IMG/VR virus record: IMGVR_UViG_3300027121_000002 | Coordinates: 1-64,000 of that record | DNA length: 64,000 nt | Strand: one strand, 5' to 3' | Source: a virus | Shown here: one piece after another, positions 39,119 to 46,919 of the stretch | Numbering within the stretch: the stretch's first letter is position 1 | Layout of the letters: every line of letters begins with the position of its first letter | Position numbers and translations under genes: made by a program | The notes under the pieces: model-generated | What the model was told of the DNA's origin: nothing | Seen by the model: only the letters and a program-made list of their open reading frames with translations | The model's database searches: none

Positions 39119-40116
39119 ACTCGTTTCCATCCAATAAGTTTTGCTTTTGCTTCTAATCCCATATAAGTATTTTCCTTGATGATTTTTGGGGCATCAATTC
39201 CTGAAAGGATCATATCATTAATATCCTTTTCTTTCAAGTCATTCGGCCAAATGACGATTGGAAATCGCATTTGTATTGCTTTTTCCATTCTATCTACGAT
39301 CTGTTTATTTCGTTTTTCATTGTCATACACCATTACAAATTCTGTTGCAAAGTTGGATATGAAAAACATTTTATCGATGTCTGCACCAACCATAGCAATT
39401 GAATTATCCAAAAACATACTATCAATTGGTCCTTCAACAACATAAACAATTTTGTCGTAGTCTGGTTTATCCAAATTGTAAATTTTTGGATGTGTATCAT
39501 CAAGAATAATTGTAATGTATTTCACCTTTGATTTTTTATTTAAACTACGACCTTGAAATCCAAATATTTCTCCTTTATTGATTAAAGGAATAATAATTCG
39601 TGGTTCGTCCCGTTCTACTTTATCAAAGGTGTGTTTTTGCGTGTTGGTCCATTCTTTAAACTTTTCACAGAAATACAATTCACACAGATAGTTGTTAGGT
39701 ATTTTTCTATCTTCTAAGTATTTTCTTGCAGAATGTTCTTTATTTAGTTCTGCGATGGTAGGCAGGTCAAATGCCTTTTTTGAAAAATTTGGTTTCTCAA
39801 ACTTAAACTCTGGGTTCTTTGTTTGAGACCTTTTTCCAGTAGTTCCTTCTTTATATCTTTCCATCACATACTGGTCGTAAAGAACAACATCTAAATCTTT
39901 GAGAAAGTTTGTAAATGTTCTAGAAGTTCCACAATTATGACACTTAAAATTATGGTCGTTCTTTAATTGGTAAATATATCCTCTTGCCTTACTCTTTGTC
40001 CTTTGACTGTCACCGCAGTAAGGGCACCGAAAGTTATAAAGACCTTCTTTTTTCTTAGCAAACTTATCCAGTCGGGAAGATACCAGCCCGATGTATTTGG
40101 AATCAACAAAACTCAT
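39115..40116 (-). CDS. gp61: DNA primase (T4 gp61-like)
   Basis: 333 aa. N-terminal zinc finger FRCPYCGDSQRTKSKARG with FKCHNCGTSR (two C-x-x-C), then a Toprim-type domain: YVVEGPIDSMFLDNSIAMVG with the E-G-x-x-D motif and MVYDNEKRNK with the acidic strand. Makes RNA primers with the gp41 helicase. Own early promoter inside the upstream gene. Confidence 0.92.
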   Translation of the reverse strand: MSFVDSKYIGLVSSRLDKFAKKKEGLYNFRCPYCGDSQRTKSKARGYIYQLKNDHNFKCHNCGTSRTFTNFLKDLDVVLYDQYVMERYKEGTTGKRSQTKNPEFKFEKPNFSKKAFDLPTIAELNKEHSARKYLEDRKIPNNYLCELYFCEKFKEWTNTQKHTFDKVERDEPRIIIPLINKGEIFGFQGRSLNKKSKVKYITIILDDTHPKIYNLDKPDYDKIVYVVEGPIDSMFLDNSIAMVGADIDKMFFISNFATEFVMVYDNEKRNKQIVDRMEKAIQMRFPIVIWPNDLKEKDINDMILSGIDAPKIIKENTYMGLEAKAKLIGWKRV

Positions 40117-40130
40117 TACAAAAAAGAATA

Positions 40131-40553
40131 TTACTTCGTTCTCTCTATGCTACTTGAATTATGATGTGTTGTCAAGAGATTTAATGCGGGTGGGGCAAAT
40201 TTAATGAAGATGGCAAGTACTGCTAAACCACCCAGTACTTGCCATCTAAATTTTGAAATACTTTCTACCTTTTCTTCTACTTTCCCTATTCTTTCACCCA
40301 ACTTTTCACTTATTTGTTCGTGTTGTTCTTTTGATGATACTTTAATATCTTCAATCATCTTTACAATAATATTGTCTGTTCTATTGCACTGCTCAATCTT
40401 TTCATTATGAATGGCAAGCATTTGACTGATATTTTGACTCGTTTCTCCTATCTTCTGAATCGCAGTGTCAATGCGTTCCATCATCTGCTCGTAAACATTA
40501 ATACGTTCTTCAAGTACTGCTATTTTTGTTTCTGTAGATGATGGTGGAAACAT
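40131..40553 (-). CDS. Coiled-coil membrane protein, 140 aa
   Basis: Heptad-rich coiled coil over residues 5-100 (ETKIAVLEERINVYEQMMER and onward), then one membrane helix WQVLGGLAVLAIFIKFAPPA near the C-terminus. Shape resembles small phage spanin- or holin-associated proteins, but nothing is diagnostic. The primase promoter lies inside its 3' end. Confidence 0.6.
   Translation of the reverse strand: MFPPSSTETKIAVLEERINVYEQMMERIDTAIQKIGETSQNISQMLAIHNEKIEQCNRTDNIIVKMIEDIKVSSKEQHEQISEKLGERIGKVEEKVESISKFRWQVLGGLAVLAIFIKFAPPALNLLTTHHNSSSIERTK
40145..40173 (-). promoter_or_regulatory. Sigma70-type promoter of the primase-nrd operon
   Basis: Minus strand TTGACA (40168-40173), 17 bases, TAGCAT (40145-40150), 29 bases before ATG 40116. 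Confidence 0.75.
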
Positions 40554-40561
40554 TTTACTAA

Positions 40562-40792
40562 TTATTGTGGTGGGTTTCGTTTTTGCATCCAGTTCTTACG
40601 AGAACCTTTACCTAAAAATATATTTTTTTTATTTTTCTTAAAAACAGGTGGATTATCTGGTGGAAGTCCTGCTATATTTATTTGACCTGGTGGGTTTGTG
40701 GAATTTGTAGGAACAGCAGATGCTGACATTCCATCTTCAATAATATAATGTCTTACAATTGAAATAATTTTGTCTAGGGTAGATTCTTTCAT
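40562..40792 (-). CDS. Hypothetical protein, 76 aa
   Basis: MKESTLDKIISIVRHYIIED helix, a Pro/Gly/Asn middle (GQINIAGLPPDNPPVFKKNK) and a basic end (GSRKNWMQKRN). The pattern recurs as a small conserved cyanophage protein in my reading, but I cannot give a function. Its start overlaps the stop of the 123-aa gene by one base. Confidence 0.6.
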   Translation of the reverse strand: MKESTLDKIISIVRHYIIEDGMSASAVPTNSTNPPGQINIAGLPPDNPPVFKKNKKNIFLGKGSRKNWMQKRNPPQ

Positions 40793-41163
40793 TAGATTAA
40801 ATTAAGTTGTTCTAAACAGTCTACATCAATTGGAATATTGTGAATTTTAGTTTTTGGAACTTCTGGCAACCTTCCAAGATAAACTATAAAAGTTTTAACA
40901 ACAGTCCAAAATTCACTATCTATTTTATAAAACAATAAAGGTGTTGCTGCATCACCAAAAACATTATAAAGAATAATAAAATGATTAATCAAAAGGTGAG
41001 CATTTAGCTCACCAGTTGTTTTATGTCTCTTCAATAATCTCTTTATCCACTTGAACCTTTTTAGGTCCTCATAAAAATCATCTTTAGTTACAGATTGTGG
41101 ATTATCATAATATTTAATAGCAAATAATAGATAATTATCCTCATTCAATTCATCAAATCTCAT
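40792..41163 (-). CDS. Conserved cyanophage protein, 123 aa
   Basis: MRFDELNEDNYLLFAIKYYD, then FKWIKRLLKRHKTTGELNAH and LLINHFIILYNVFGDAATPL. All-helical, Lys/Leu-rich. A very common small cyanophage gene of unknown function beside structural genes. Starts one base after the stop of the structural gene. Confidence 0.7.
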   Translation of the reverse strand: MRFDELNEDNYLLFAIKYYDNPQSVTKDDFYEDLKRFKWIKRLLKRHKTTGELNAHLLINHFIILYNVFGDAATPLLFYKIDSEFWTVVKTFIVYLGRLPEVPKTKIHNIPIDVDCLEQLNLI

Positions 41164-41164
41164 A

Positions 41165-41932
41165 TCATGCTTTAATCGTTAAAGTAGTTGTCCCAATACC
41201 GACACCAGAAGTAGTTCCTGCACCAGCAATATTTTTAACTAATCCATTAATAACTTTATCTACTGCTGCACCACCAGAGAAATCGGTAATTGTTCCAACT
41301 ACTCCATTTCCAGTAGCAATTCTTAAAACAGTTCCAATTCCAGTTGAAGGTGCAGTAAATGCAAAAGCAACTCTATTGGTTATTTGTCCGTTAAAAGTAA
41401 TTACAGTTTGCCCTACTCCAGGAATATTGAGTGAAACTGGAGCCCCTGCAGAAGCAGCAGTAGCAACAATATTTGAACCAGTAGATGGAGTAATGAGAAC
41501 AGTTGCACCAGCAGAACAATAAACTGCTTCGTTCCAAACTATGTGAACGTATCCAGTAGTCCCAGTTGCAATTCCAGTTGTTCCACCAGCACCAATACTA
41601 ATTGGAGATGCAAGGTTTGGATCCTCAAAGAAAACGGCAATTGGAGTAGCAGTCCCGAGACCAACTGTACTTGTGCCAGAACCAGTGGTATTCAATCCAG
41701 AAACTTGTACGATCAACTCGTCATAATAACTTGTAGAAAGACCAGAATGCATTCTGGTTCCATAATGCCTATAAGTCCATCCAGCATTTGTTGCAAAGCA
41801 ATTATAAGGACTTCTGTTCTTGTCAGTTGCTTCAAATTGAGAATTAATTGCAGAATACTCACCAAAGTATTTGGGAATTGCATAATTATTTGCTGCAGTC
41901 TCTGCGTTTGTTGAAATACCCCAAAGTGCCAT
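41165..41932 (-). CDS. Virion structural protein, 255 aa
   Basis: MALWGISTNAETAANNYAIP then CFATNAGWTYRHYGTRMHSG and LSTSYYDELIVQVSGLNT: an N-terminal pattern widespread in cyanomyovirus structural proteins. The C-terminal half is Gly/Thr/Ala-rich beta structure (IGTVLRIATGNGVVGTITDF). Preceded by a late promoter. Exact place in the particle unknown. Confidence 0.75.
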   Translation of the reverse strand: MALWGISTNAETAANNYAIPKYFGEYSAINSQFEATDKNRSPYNCFATNAGWTYRHYGTRMHSGLSTSYYDELIVQVSGLNTTGSGTSTVGLGTATPIAVFFEDPNLASPISIGAGGTTGIATGTTGYVHIVWNEAVYCSAGATVLITPSTGSNIVATAASAGAPVSLNIPGVGQTVITFNGQITNRVAFAFTAPSTGIGTVLRIATGNGVVGTITDFSGGAAVDKVINGLVKNIAGAGTTSGVGIGTTTLTIKA

Positions 41933-41962
41933 GTGATTTCTCGTTAATTTTTTTCCTAAACT

Positions 41963-41970
41963 TATTTATA
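41963..41970 (-). promoter_or_regulatory. Late promoter TATAAATA
   Basis: Exact box 30 bases before ATG 41932, immediately after the terminator of the upstream gene. Confidence 0.75.
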
Positions 41971-41977
41971 AAAATAT

Positions 41978-41994
41978 GGGAGTATCAAACTCCC
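41978..41994 (-). terminator. Terminator of the DUF6321-like gene
   Basis: Minus-strand GGGAGT-TTGAT-ACTCCC followed by ATATTTTTAT. Confidence 0.75.
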
Positions 41995-42017
41995 CTAATA
42001 TTCATTTATTATATTTA

Positions 42018-43589
42018 TCAGCAGTTCCATTTTCTTAATGAAAGTGCCTTTCTTGTTGGTCTTCCCTTTTCATCCTTCATAGGACCAGGCATCCCACCCA
42101 TACGAGCACAGAAAGACTTTCTACGTTTTGCTGATTTACTATCAGGGTCAAGTTTTGATGGTGGAGTTGTAACTGGTGGTTTTAGATTATGTCCTTGTGC
42201 TTTAGCAGATGCTCTACCTTTAGCATTTAGACCACCTTCAGGATTCTTTCCTTCCTCACGTTGCCAAGCAGCAGTTTTTGCTTCACCAATAATTCCAGAA
42301 TTTAATTGAAAGTTCTTTTTCTTCTTTACGTCCACTGCTTTTTTGATAATCATCATCGCAAGAACTTTTTTTCCATCATCCTCACATCCACATTCTTCTG
42401 AAACAGGTTCAGTTTCACCAGACATATAATCAGCAACACTATCAATATAATCTGCTGCTTTTGAGATTTTGGATTGAACCCAAGCAGGAAGTTGTTGATT
42501 TGGAGATTTTATCTTTTTACGAAGAGTTTTAACTGCTCTTTCCATCGTAGCAAGTTCATTATGAACCATTCCACCTTCCTGGTCCTTCTCCTCTTTCATG
42601 GTTGGATTGATTTCAATTTTATTTTTACCACGCATCACATCAATAATTTTTTTCTTTTCTGTTTTATCAGTTTTATTAGTCTCATCTTCAACTTCAAAAA
42701 GCAATCCCTGCTCAATAAGAAATTCATCTCTCCAATTGGAATATTTTTCTTTAATGTTTGATGTATTTCCTTTGTATGGTCTTTTTACTTTATTTGCTTT
42801 ATCAATTCTTCTGCTAAGAGCATTTTCCCCACCTCGTCCAATAGTAGAAAATTTTCCAGATATAGTTTTACCAGCAAGTGCAATTGATCTAGCTTGATTT
42901 CCAACAGGAAATCCATATATGGTTGGTGCTTTATGTGCAACACGTTTTGTTGGTTTTGCTTCTTGACCCTTTGGTCCAGCAGGAGGTTTTGGTCCATTTG
43001 GTCCAGAAGGAGGAGTTGGACTACCACCAGAAGGAGGAGTTTGCCCTCCACTGGGAGGTCTACCACCTAAAAGTCCACTTTTTCTTGGTTTCTTCTTTGG
43101 TATTTTACTTTCTACATCATTTTTTTCTGCCTCTGCTGCTGCTTTTTTTGCTTTATGTTTTGCTACAGCGTAACCAATCCCTGCTTTCGCAATTCCACCA
43201 GCAAGAGATGAAACATTTCCAACTACCTTTGTATAAGCAGTCGCATCACTATCTCTCTGTGAAATTGATTGTGTTTTAATATCAGAAAGAGCAGCACTTG
43301 CAGCTTGTCTGGGTTTATTTTTAATATCTTCTAATTCTTTATTTTTCCTTGCTTCAGCATTTTTTCTAGCTTGGTCGATAGAGAATTTAAGTTGTTCACC
43401 TTTTCTCTTCTCCCTTTTTTTTGCTAACTTATAGTATTTATTTTTTGATTTTTGTGCTTGTGCTTGTTTTTCCTTTTTATTTTTTGTTTGTTCGTCTTTC
43501 AATGCTGCTTCACCTGCTTTTCTAATTTCAGCAGCAGTCATATTTTTTTTATCTTTTGCTTCAGTGATAATTTCCTTCCAAGGTCTCAT
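42018..43589 (-). CDS. Low-complexity late protein with capsid-targeting-like start and DUF6321-like end
   Basis: 523 aa. MRPWKEIITEAKDKK resembles the T4 capsid-targeting sequence and contains ITE-A, a gp21-type site. Residues 20-260 are Lys/Ala- and Pro/Gly-rich disorder; a coiled region follows (RAVKTLRKKIKSPNQQLPAW). The C-terminal ~80 residues (AAWQREEGKNPEGGLNAKGR, KRRKSFCARMGGMPGPMKDE, then RPTRKALSLRKWNC) match the DUF6321 type common in cyanophages. Late promoter at 43617. Probably a head-internal or virion protein. Confidence 0.75.
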   Translation of the reverse strand: MRPWKEIITEAKDKKNMTAAEIRKAGEAALKDEQTKNKKEKQAQAQKSKNKYYKLAKKREKRKGEQLKFSIDQARKNAEARKNKELEDIKNKPRQAASAALSDIKTQSISQRDSDATAYTKVVGNVSSLAGGIAKAGIGYAVAKHKAKKAAAEAEKNDVESKIPKKKPRKSGLLGGRPPSGGQTPPSGGSPTPPSGPNGPKPPAGPKGQEAKPTKRVAHKAPTIYGFPVGNQARSIALAGKTISGKFSTIGRGGENALSRRIDKANKVKRPYKGNTSNIKEKYSNWRDEFLIEQGLLFEVEDETNKTDKTEKKKIIDVMRGKNKIEINPTMKEEKDQEGGMVHNELATMERAVKTLRKKIKSPNQQLPAWVQSKISKAADYIDSVADYMSGETEPVSEECGCEDDGKKVLAMMIIKKAVDVKKKKNFQLNSGIIGEAKTAAWQREEGKNPEGGLNAKGRASAKAQGHNLKPPVTTPPSKLDPDSKSAKRRKSFCARMGGMPGPMKDEKGRPTRKALSLRKWNC

Positions 43590-43590
43590 T

Positions 43591-44778
43591 TTACTTAGAT
43601 ACTTTTTTCCTACTGGTATTTATATTTTTCTTCATTGTTGGTTTTATTTTAACATCAGTATAAGAATTTACTGGTTGTCCTGGTGTCATCTTTTGTGTAT
43701 GTGCTCTGTATTCACAAGTCCCAACCTCATAAACTTCACGAACATCTTTCAACCAACTCTTAAACATCACACCTTCTTTCGTTACGCAAATTAAATGATT
43801 TGCTCCTCTACGAAGAATTCTTCCAACTAATCCACTATTTAAATTTTCTACCAAAGCACCAACATCAAATAAACCATTCTTTTTATAATTCCATCTCATT
43901 CCCTCATAATCCAATTCCGGAGCAATCTTCCAGATTTCAGTATCTTCACTCACTTTCATTGAACGAGAAACAGTATTAAACATTTCCTGTTTCTCTGCGG
44001 TATCCATATTTGCTGGAAGTCCAGTAGCAAATCTTTCATAATCTCCTGTTGCTGCTGCTGTTCTCATCATCGCAGAAGAACCAGGACTTTCAACATCACT
44101 ATCAGGGTCTTTTATTCCAGATGGGACTACCTCAATATTATTGAACTGATATTGCTGTCCGTCTCCTTTATGAACTAAACTTTGGAATTCACCAAGTCTA
44201 TCTTGTCCCGTTATGATTACAACATCAGTATATCCATCATCATACACAGAACCCAAAACATCAAAAATAGTTTTTGCATTATCACTATCTACAATATACT
44301 CCGCATACTCTGGGAACATCGATTGCATATAAGAAATCTTCAATCCTGGATTGAGTGGATTTGTTGCTCCATCTTCAATACGACTTGGATAAACTCTAAA
44401 CTCAAATCTTCTTCGAGTTGCCTGAGAATATCCTGCTTTCAATAATGCTCCGTGATTTTTGGATGGTGGATTGAATCTTCCAATTACAATAGCAACACCA
44501 TTCACTTGCTCTGGTTCTGCTTGCTGCTGCTGTGCTACTTGTTGTGGTGCTTTCTGTTTCTGTTTTACTGTTGCCTTCTTCTTTTCTCCTTGTTGCTGTT
44601 GTTCGTCAGCACCACCTTGACCGAAATATTTTAACTTTCCACCTACAGTTTTTGCTACAAAATTTCCTTGAGTATCATACCAATCACCATGACCGTTTCC
44701 TTTAAGTCCGCGGTTCTTTGCTTCAGTAGACGCAAGTGTTTCTACTGCTTCTTTAATAAATCTAGCAAAACTTTTCAT
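43591..44778 (-). CDS. Nucleotidyltransferase-domain protein with capsid-targeting-like start
   Basis: 395 aa. MKSFARFIKEAVETLAS resembles the T4 capsid-targeting sequence with IKE-A as a gp21-type site. After a Gln-rich linker comes a cytidylyltransferase-like domain at about 90-260: VAIVIGRFNPPSKNHGALLK (H-x-G-H-type loop, here KNHG), VVIITGQDRLGEFQ, and ESPGSSAMMRTAAATGDYE (the late S-S-x-x-R-like motif). The C-terminal ~130 residues are uncharacterised. An adenylyl- or cytidylyltransferase that may be carried in the particle. Confidence 0.75.
   Translation of the reverse strand: MKSFARFIKEAVETLASTEAKNRGLKGNGHGDWYDTQGNFVAKTVGGKLKYFGQGGADEQQQQGEKKKATVKQKQKAPQQVAQQQQAEPEQVNGVAIVIGRFNPPSKNHGALLKAGYSQATRRRFEFRVYPSRIEDGATNPLNPGLKISYMQSMFPEYAEYIVDSDNAKTIFDVLGSVYDDGYTDVVIITGQDRLGEFQSLVHKGDGQQYQFNNIEVVPSGIKDPDSDVESPGSSAMMRTAAATGDYERFATGLPANMDTAEKQEMFNTVSRSMKVSEDTEIWKIAPELDYEGMRWNYKKNGLFDVGALVENLNSGLVGRILRRGANHLICVTKEGVMFKSWLKDVREVYEVGTCEYRAHTQKMTPGQPVNSYTDVKIKPTMKKNINTSRKKVSK
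43617..43624 (-). promoter_or_regulatory. Late promoter TATAAATA
   Basis: Exact box 27 bases before ATG 43589, inside the end of the nucleotidyltransferase-like gene. Confidence 0.72.
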
Positions 44779-44796
44779 TTATATGGTATTTTTAGT

Positions 44797-44804
44797 TATT
44801 TATT
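44797..44804 (-). promoter_or_regulatory. Late promoter AATAAATA
   Basis: Variant late box 18 bases before ATG 44778. Confidence 0.6.
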
Positions 44805-44806
44805 CA

Positions 44807-45571
44807 CTAGAAACTGTCACGAAGTAATCTCAAATCATTAGCATCATCTAATGAAAAATTACTTCTCGCAACACCTTCACTTTTTAATGTTAATGTTGGT
44901 CTAAATGTTCCATTACTATTACTTGTTTTACCTCTAACAACTAAACTAGCAGATGATGGAGCAAATCTTGGTATATCAATTGGAAGTTTTGAATTTAAAC
45001 CCATTCTATCATTACCAAGAATATAAAATCCTTCATTTTTTATCTGTATATAATTTATACCCTTACTATTATAATAAGATATAATTTTAGAAACAATATC
45101 TGGTCCAGATGCTATTGTTGTTTGTGGAAATGGATTTGCTTTTCCAGTTTTTTCAATTAAAAGTTTTTCATAATATAAAACTTTACCAAGACTATTATTA
45201 TTGATAATATCTCGCAAATCAGTAGCAGTCAATTCATTATTTGGTAGTCCCCAAGTTTGTTGTATTTTTCTATCTACATCATATTGCGAATAAAGATAAT
45301 TATACAAACTAACTATTGATTGTGGTTCTGTTCCATCAAATTTTGCGACCCAAGAAGTTCCATTAAATGTGATTGCCTTTTGCCCAAAGTCAGCCTGTGT
45401 GGTTGTTTTTGCTTCAACTAAAAGTGTCTGTCCTGGATTGTTAACAGAAGGTATAGTTAAGTCTGGACCACTTCCAAATCCAGCATTTTTTGGAATATTT
45501 TTAAAAACTGATTTTAATTTATTTCTAAGAGTAATCTCATATTGTTTTCCTGCTAGTGCTGGATTAGACAT
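44807..45571 (-). CDS. PD-(D/E)XK nuclease-like protein, 254 aa
   Basis: GFGSGPDLTIPSVNNPGQTL then LVEAKTTTQADFGQ reads as a D-(x)n-E-x-K nuclease core, with YEITLRNKLKSVFKNI as the preceding helix. GKQYEI and the overall size fit restriction-like or Holliday-junction-like folds. The second half is unassigned. Sits among late genes, so a packaged or late nuclease is possible. Confidence 0.5.
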   Translation of the reverse strand: MSNPALAGKQYEITLRNKLKSVFKNIPKNAGFGSGPDLTIPSVNNPGQTLLVEAKTTTQADFGQKAITFNGTSWVAKFDGTEPQSIVSLYNYLYSQYDVDRKIQQTWGLPNNELTATDLRDIINNNSLGKVLYYEKLLIEKTGKANPFPQTTIASGPDIVSKIISYYNSKGINYIQIKNEGFYILGNDRMGLNSKLPIDIPRFAPSSASLVVRGKTSNSNGTFRPTLTLKSEGVARSNFSLDDANDLRLLRDSF

Positions 45572-45616
45572 AAAAAATCCCCCCCTTTCTTGTATTTAGA
45601 AAGAGAGAGTTAAAAT

Positions 45617-45790
45617 TTATTCTTTTACTTGTTCTTCGATCTTCTCATCAAGAAGACCAATTACTTCTCGAATTTTATTAATCCTTTCCGTTGGAAACTC
45701 ATAACTATATCCTTTTTGTGCGTCAAAAAGAACTTGCCTCACAGTTGCCGCAGAAATCAAATCAATTTTAATACTTACGTTTTTGCTCAT
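45617..45790 (-). CDS. Hypothetical protein, 57 aa
   Basis: MSKNVSIKIDLISAATVRQV then helical LDEKIEEQVKE. ATG 45790 overlaps the mazG stop (TGATG) and has GGGAG upstream. It ends 45 bases before the next gene. No family recognised; coupled to mazG. Confidence 0.65.
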   Translation of the reverse strand: MSKNVSIKIDLISAATVRQVLFDAQKGYSYEFPTERINKIREVIGLLDEKIEEQVKE

Positions 45791-46200
45791 CAAATGTCTC
45801 CCTCTTCACGATTTTCACTATAATATGCGTCAAAAAATCCATCTGGATAACGCTTCATCAGTTTATCAATATTTGTTTGAACCACTTCATCAAAGGAAAC
45901 ATCAAGAGCAATACAAGCCTGAGCAACATACCATAAAGTATCACCAAGTTCCTTAATTAAGTGCGTGCGAGTCTCATCATTCCAAGACTTACCTTGAAAA
46001 ATAAGTTTCTTTACAATTTCAAGGAATTCACCACCTTCAGCATTAATTCCAACACCAGCAGTTAGGAGTCTTTCGATATTTGCACCCTTTTCATCCAGCT
46101 GAACCATACGGTCAGAAAGAGCAAGAAAATCTTTAGATGCATCACTTGTAACAGCATCTACAAAGTTTTGATATTTGCCAAAATCAATTCGTTGAGTCAT
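45790..46200 (-). CDS. mazG: MazG-like nucleotide pyrophosphohydrolase
   Basis: 136 aa. GINAEGGEFLEIVKKLIFQG gives E-x-x-E-x-x-(E)K, and HLIKELGDTLWYVAQACIAL the E-x-x-D metal site of the MazG fold. Hydrolyses NTPs or dNTPs; in cyanophages it is proposed to act on nucleotide pools. Lies just downstream of the gp41 region. Confidence 0.9.
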   Translation of the reverse strand: MTQRIDFGKYQNFVDAVTSDASKDFLALSDRMVQLDEKGANIERLLTAGVGINAEGGEFLEIVKKLIFQGKSWNDETRTHLIKELGDTLWYVAQACIALDVSFDEVVQTNIDKLMKRYPDGFFDAYYSENREEGDI

Positions 46201-46205
46201 AGTAT

Positions 46206-46919
46206 TTAAAATTTAAATCCTGAAAATTTACTTTTTTTATCTTCTTCATAAGTATACTCTTCTTCTTGTCCTGAGTCAAGTTTTTTTATGCTCCATCCTT
46301 TATAAGTTTTTCTTTCCCCTTTTAAAATTCTAGTAAAATAACTTTGAGAAAAATTATTTTCCCTACAAAATTTTGCTAAATTTTTTATTATCAATACCAT
46401 TCCATTTTTATTTTCCAGTTCATATGTATTTTTACAATGAGACTTTGAAATTTTTTCTTTACAACTTTCAGTCAAGTTTCTTCCAGTTTTATATACAATC
46501 ATTTTATCAACTGTTTCTTTTGAAAGAACTTTTCCTTTATGTGCTTTGCTTAATTTTTGTTTATGTTCTTCACTTAAAGTTTTACCAAGAAGTTTTTGCC
46601 TTCTTTTTTCTATGGAACTTTGTGATTGTTTAAATCCTCTAGAACACTTACCACCTTCTTTGATATTAAATCCATTATTTACAGTATCATAATATTGAAT
46701 CCAATATTTTTCCCTTTCATCTAATAGATTTATATTTTCAACTTCTTCAAGTATACCATAAACAAAATTATATTTACTATATTTTTGTATTGCTCTACTA
46801 ATTTTAGTTTCATTAATTGTTCTAAAATGACGAAGAATTCTTCTCTGTAATTTTTCTACAGTTTGTCCTATGTATTTTTTACCAGTAGTTAAATTATGAA
46901 TACAGTAAATAATTCCCAT
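46206..46919 (-). CDS. GIY-YIG homing endonuclease carrying a gp41 tail, 237 aa
   Basis: MGIIYCIHNLTTGKKYIGQT is the GIY-YIG core; NLLDEREKYWIQYYDTV carries the Glu; NUMOD3-like repeats (FKQSQSSIEKRRQKLLGKTL, LSEEHKQKLSKAHKGKVLS) and a terminal YKGWSIKKL follow. The last ~23 residues (DSGQEEEYTYEEDKKSKFSG, ending FKF) repeat the C-terminus of gp41 upstream (NSGKDEEYES...NKFSGFKF). ATG overlaps the gp41 stop (TAATG). Confidence 0.88.
   Translation of the reverse strand: MGIIYCIHNLTTGKKYIGQTVEKLQRRILRHFRTINETKISRAIQKYSKYNFVYGILEEVENINLLDEREKYWIQYYDTVNNGFNIKEGGKCSRGFKQSQSSIEKRRQKLLGKTLSEEHKQKLSKAHKGKVLSKETVDKMIVYKTGRNLTESCKEKISKSHCKNTYELENKNGMVLIIKNLAKFCRENNFSQSYFTRILKGERKTYKGWSIKKLDSGQEEEYTYEEDKKSKFSGFKF

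Noticed and set aside
42474-43279. Several plus-strand frames with long hydrophobic or Leu-rich products opposite 42018-43589
   Set aside because: They arise from the Lys/Ala-rich codons of the minus-strand gene; no start signals or family motifs.
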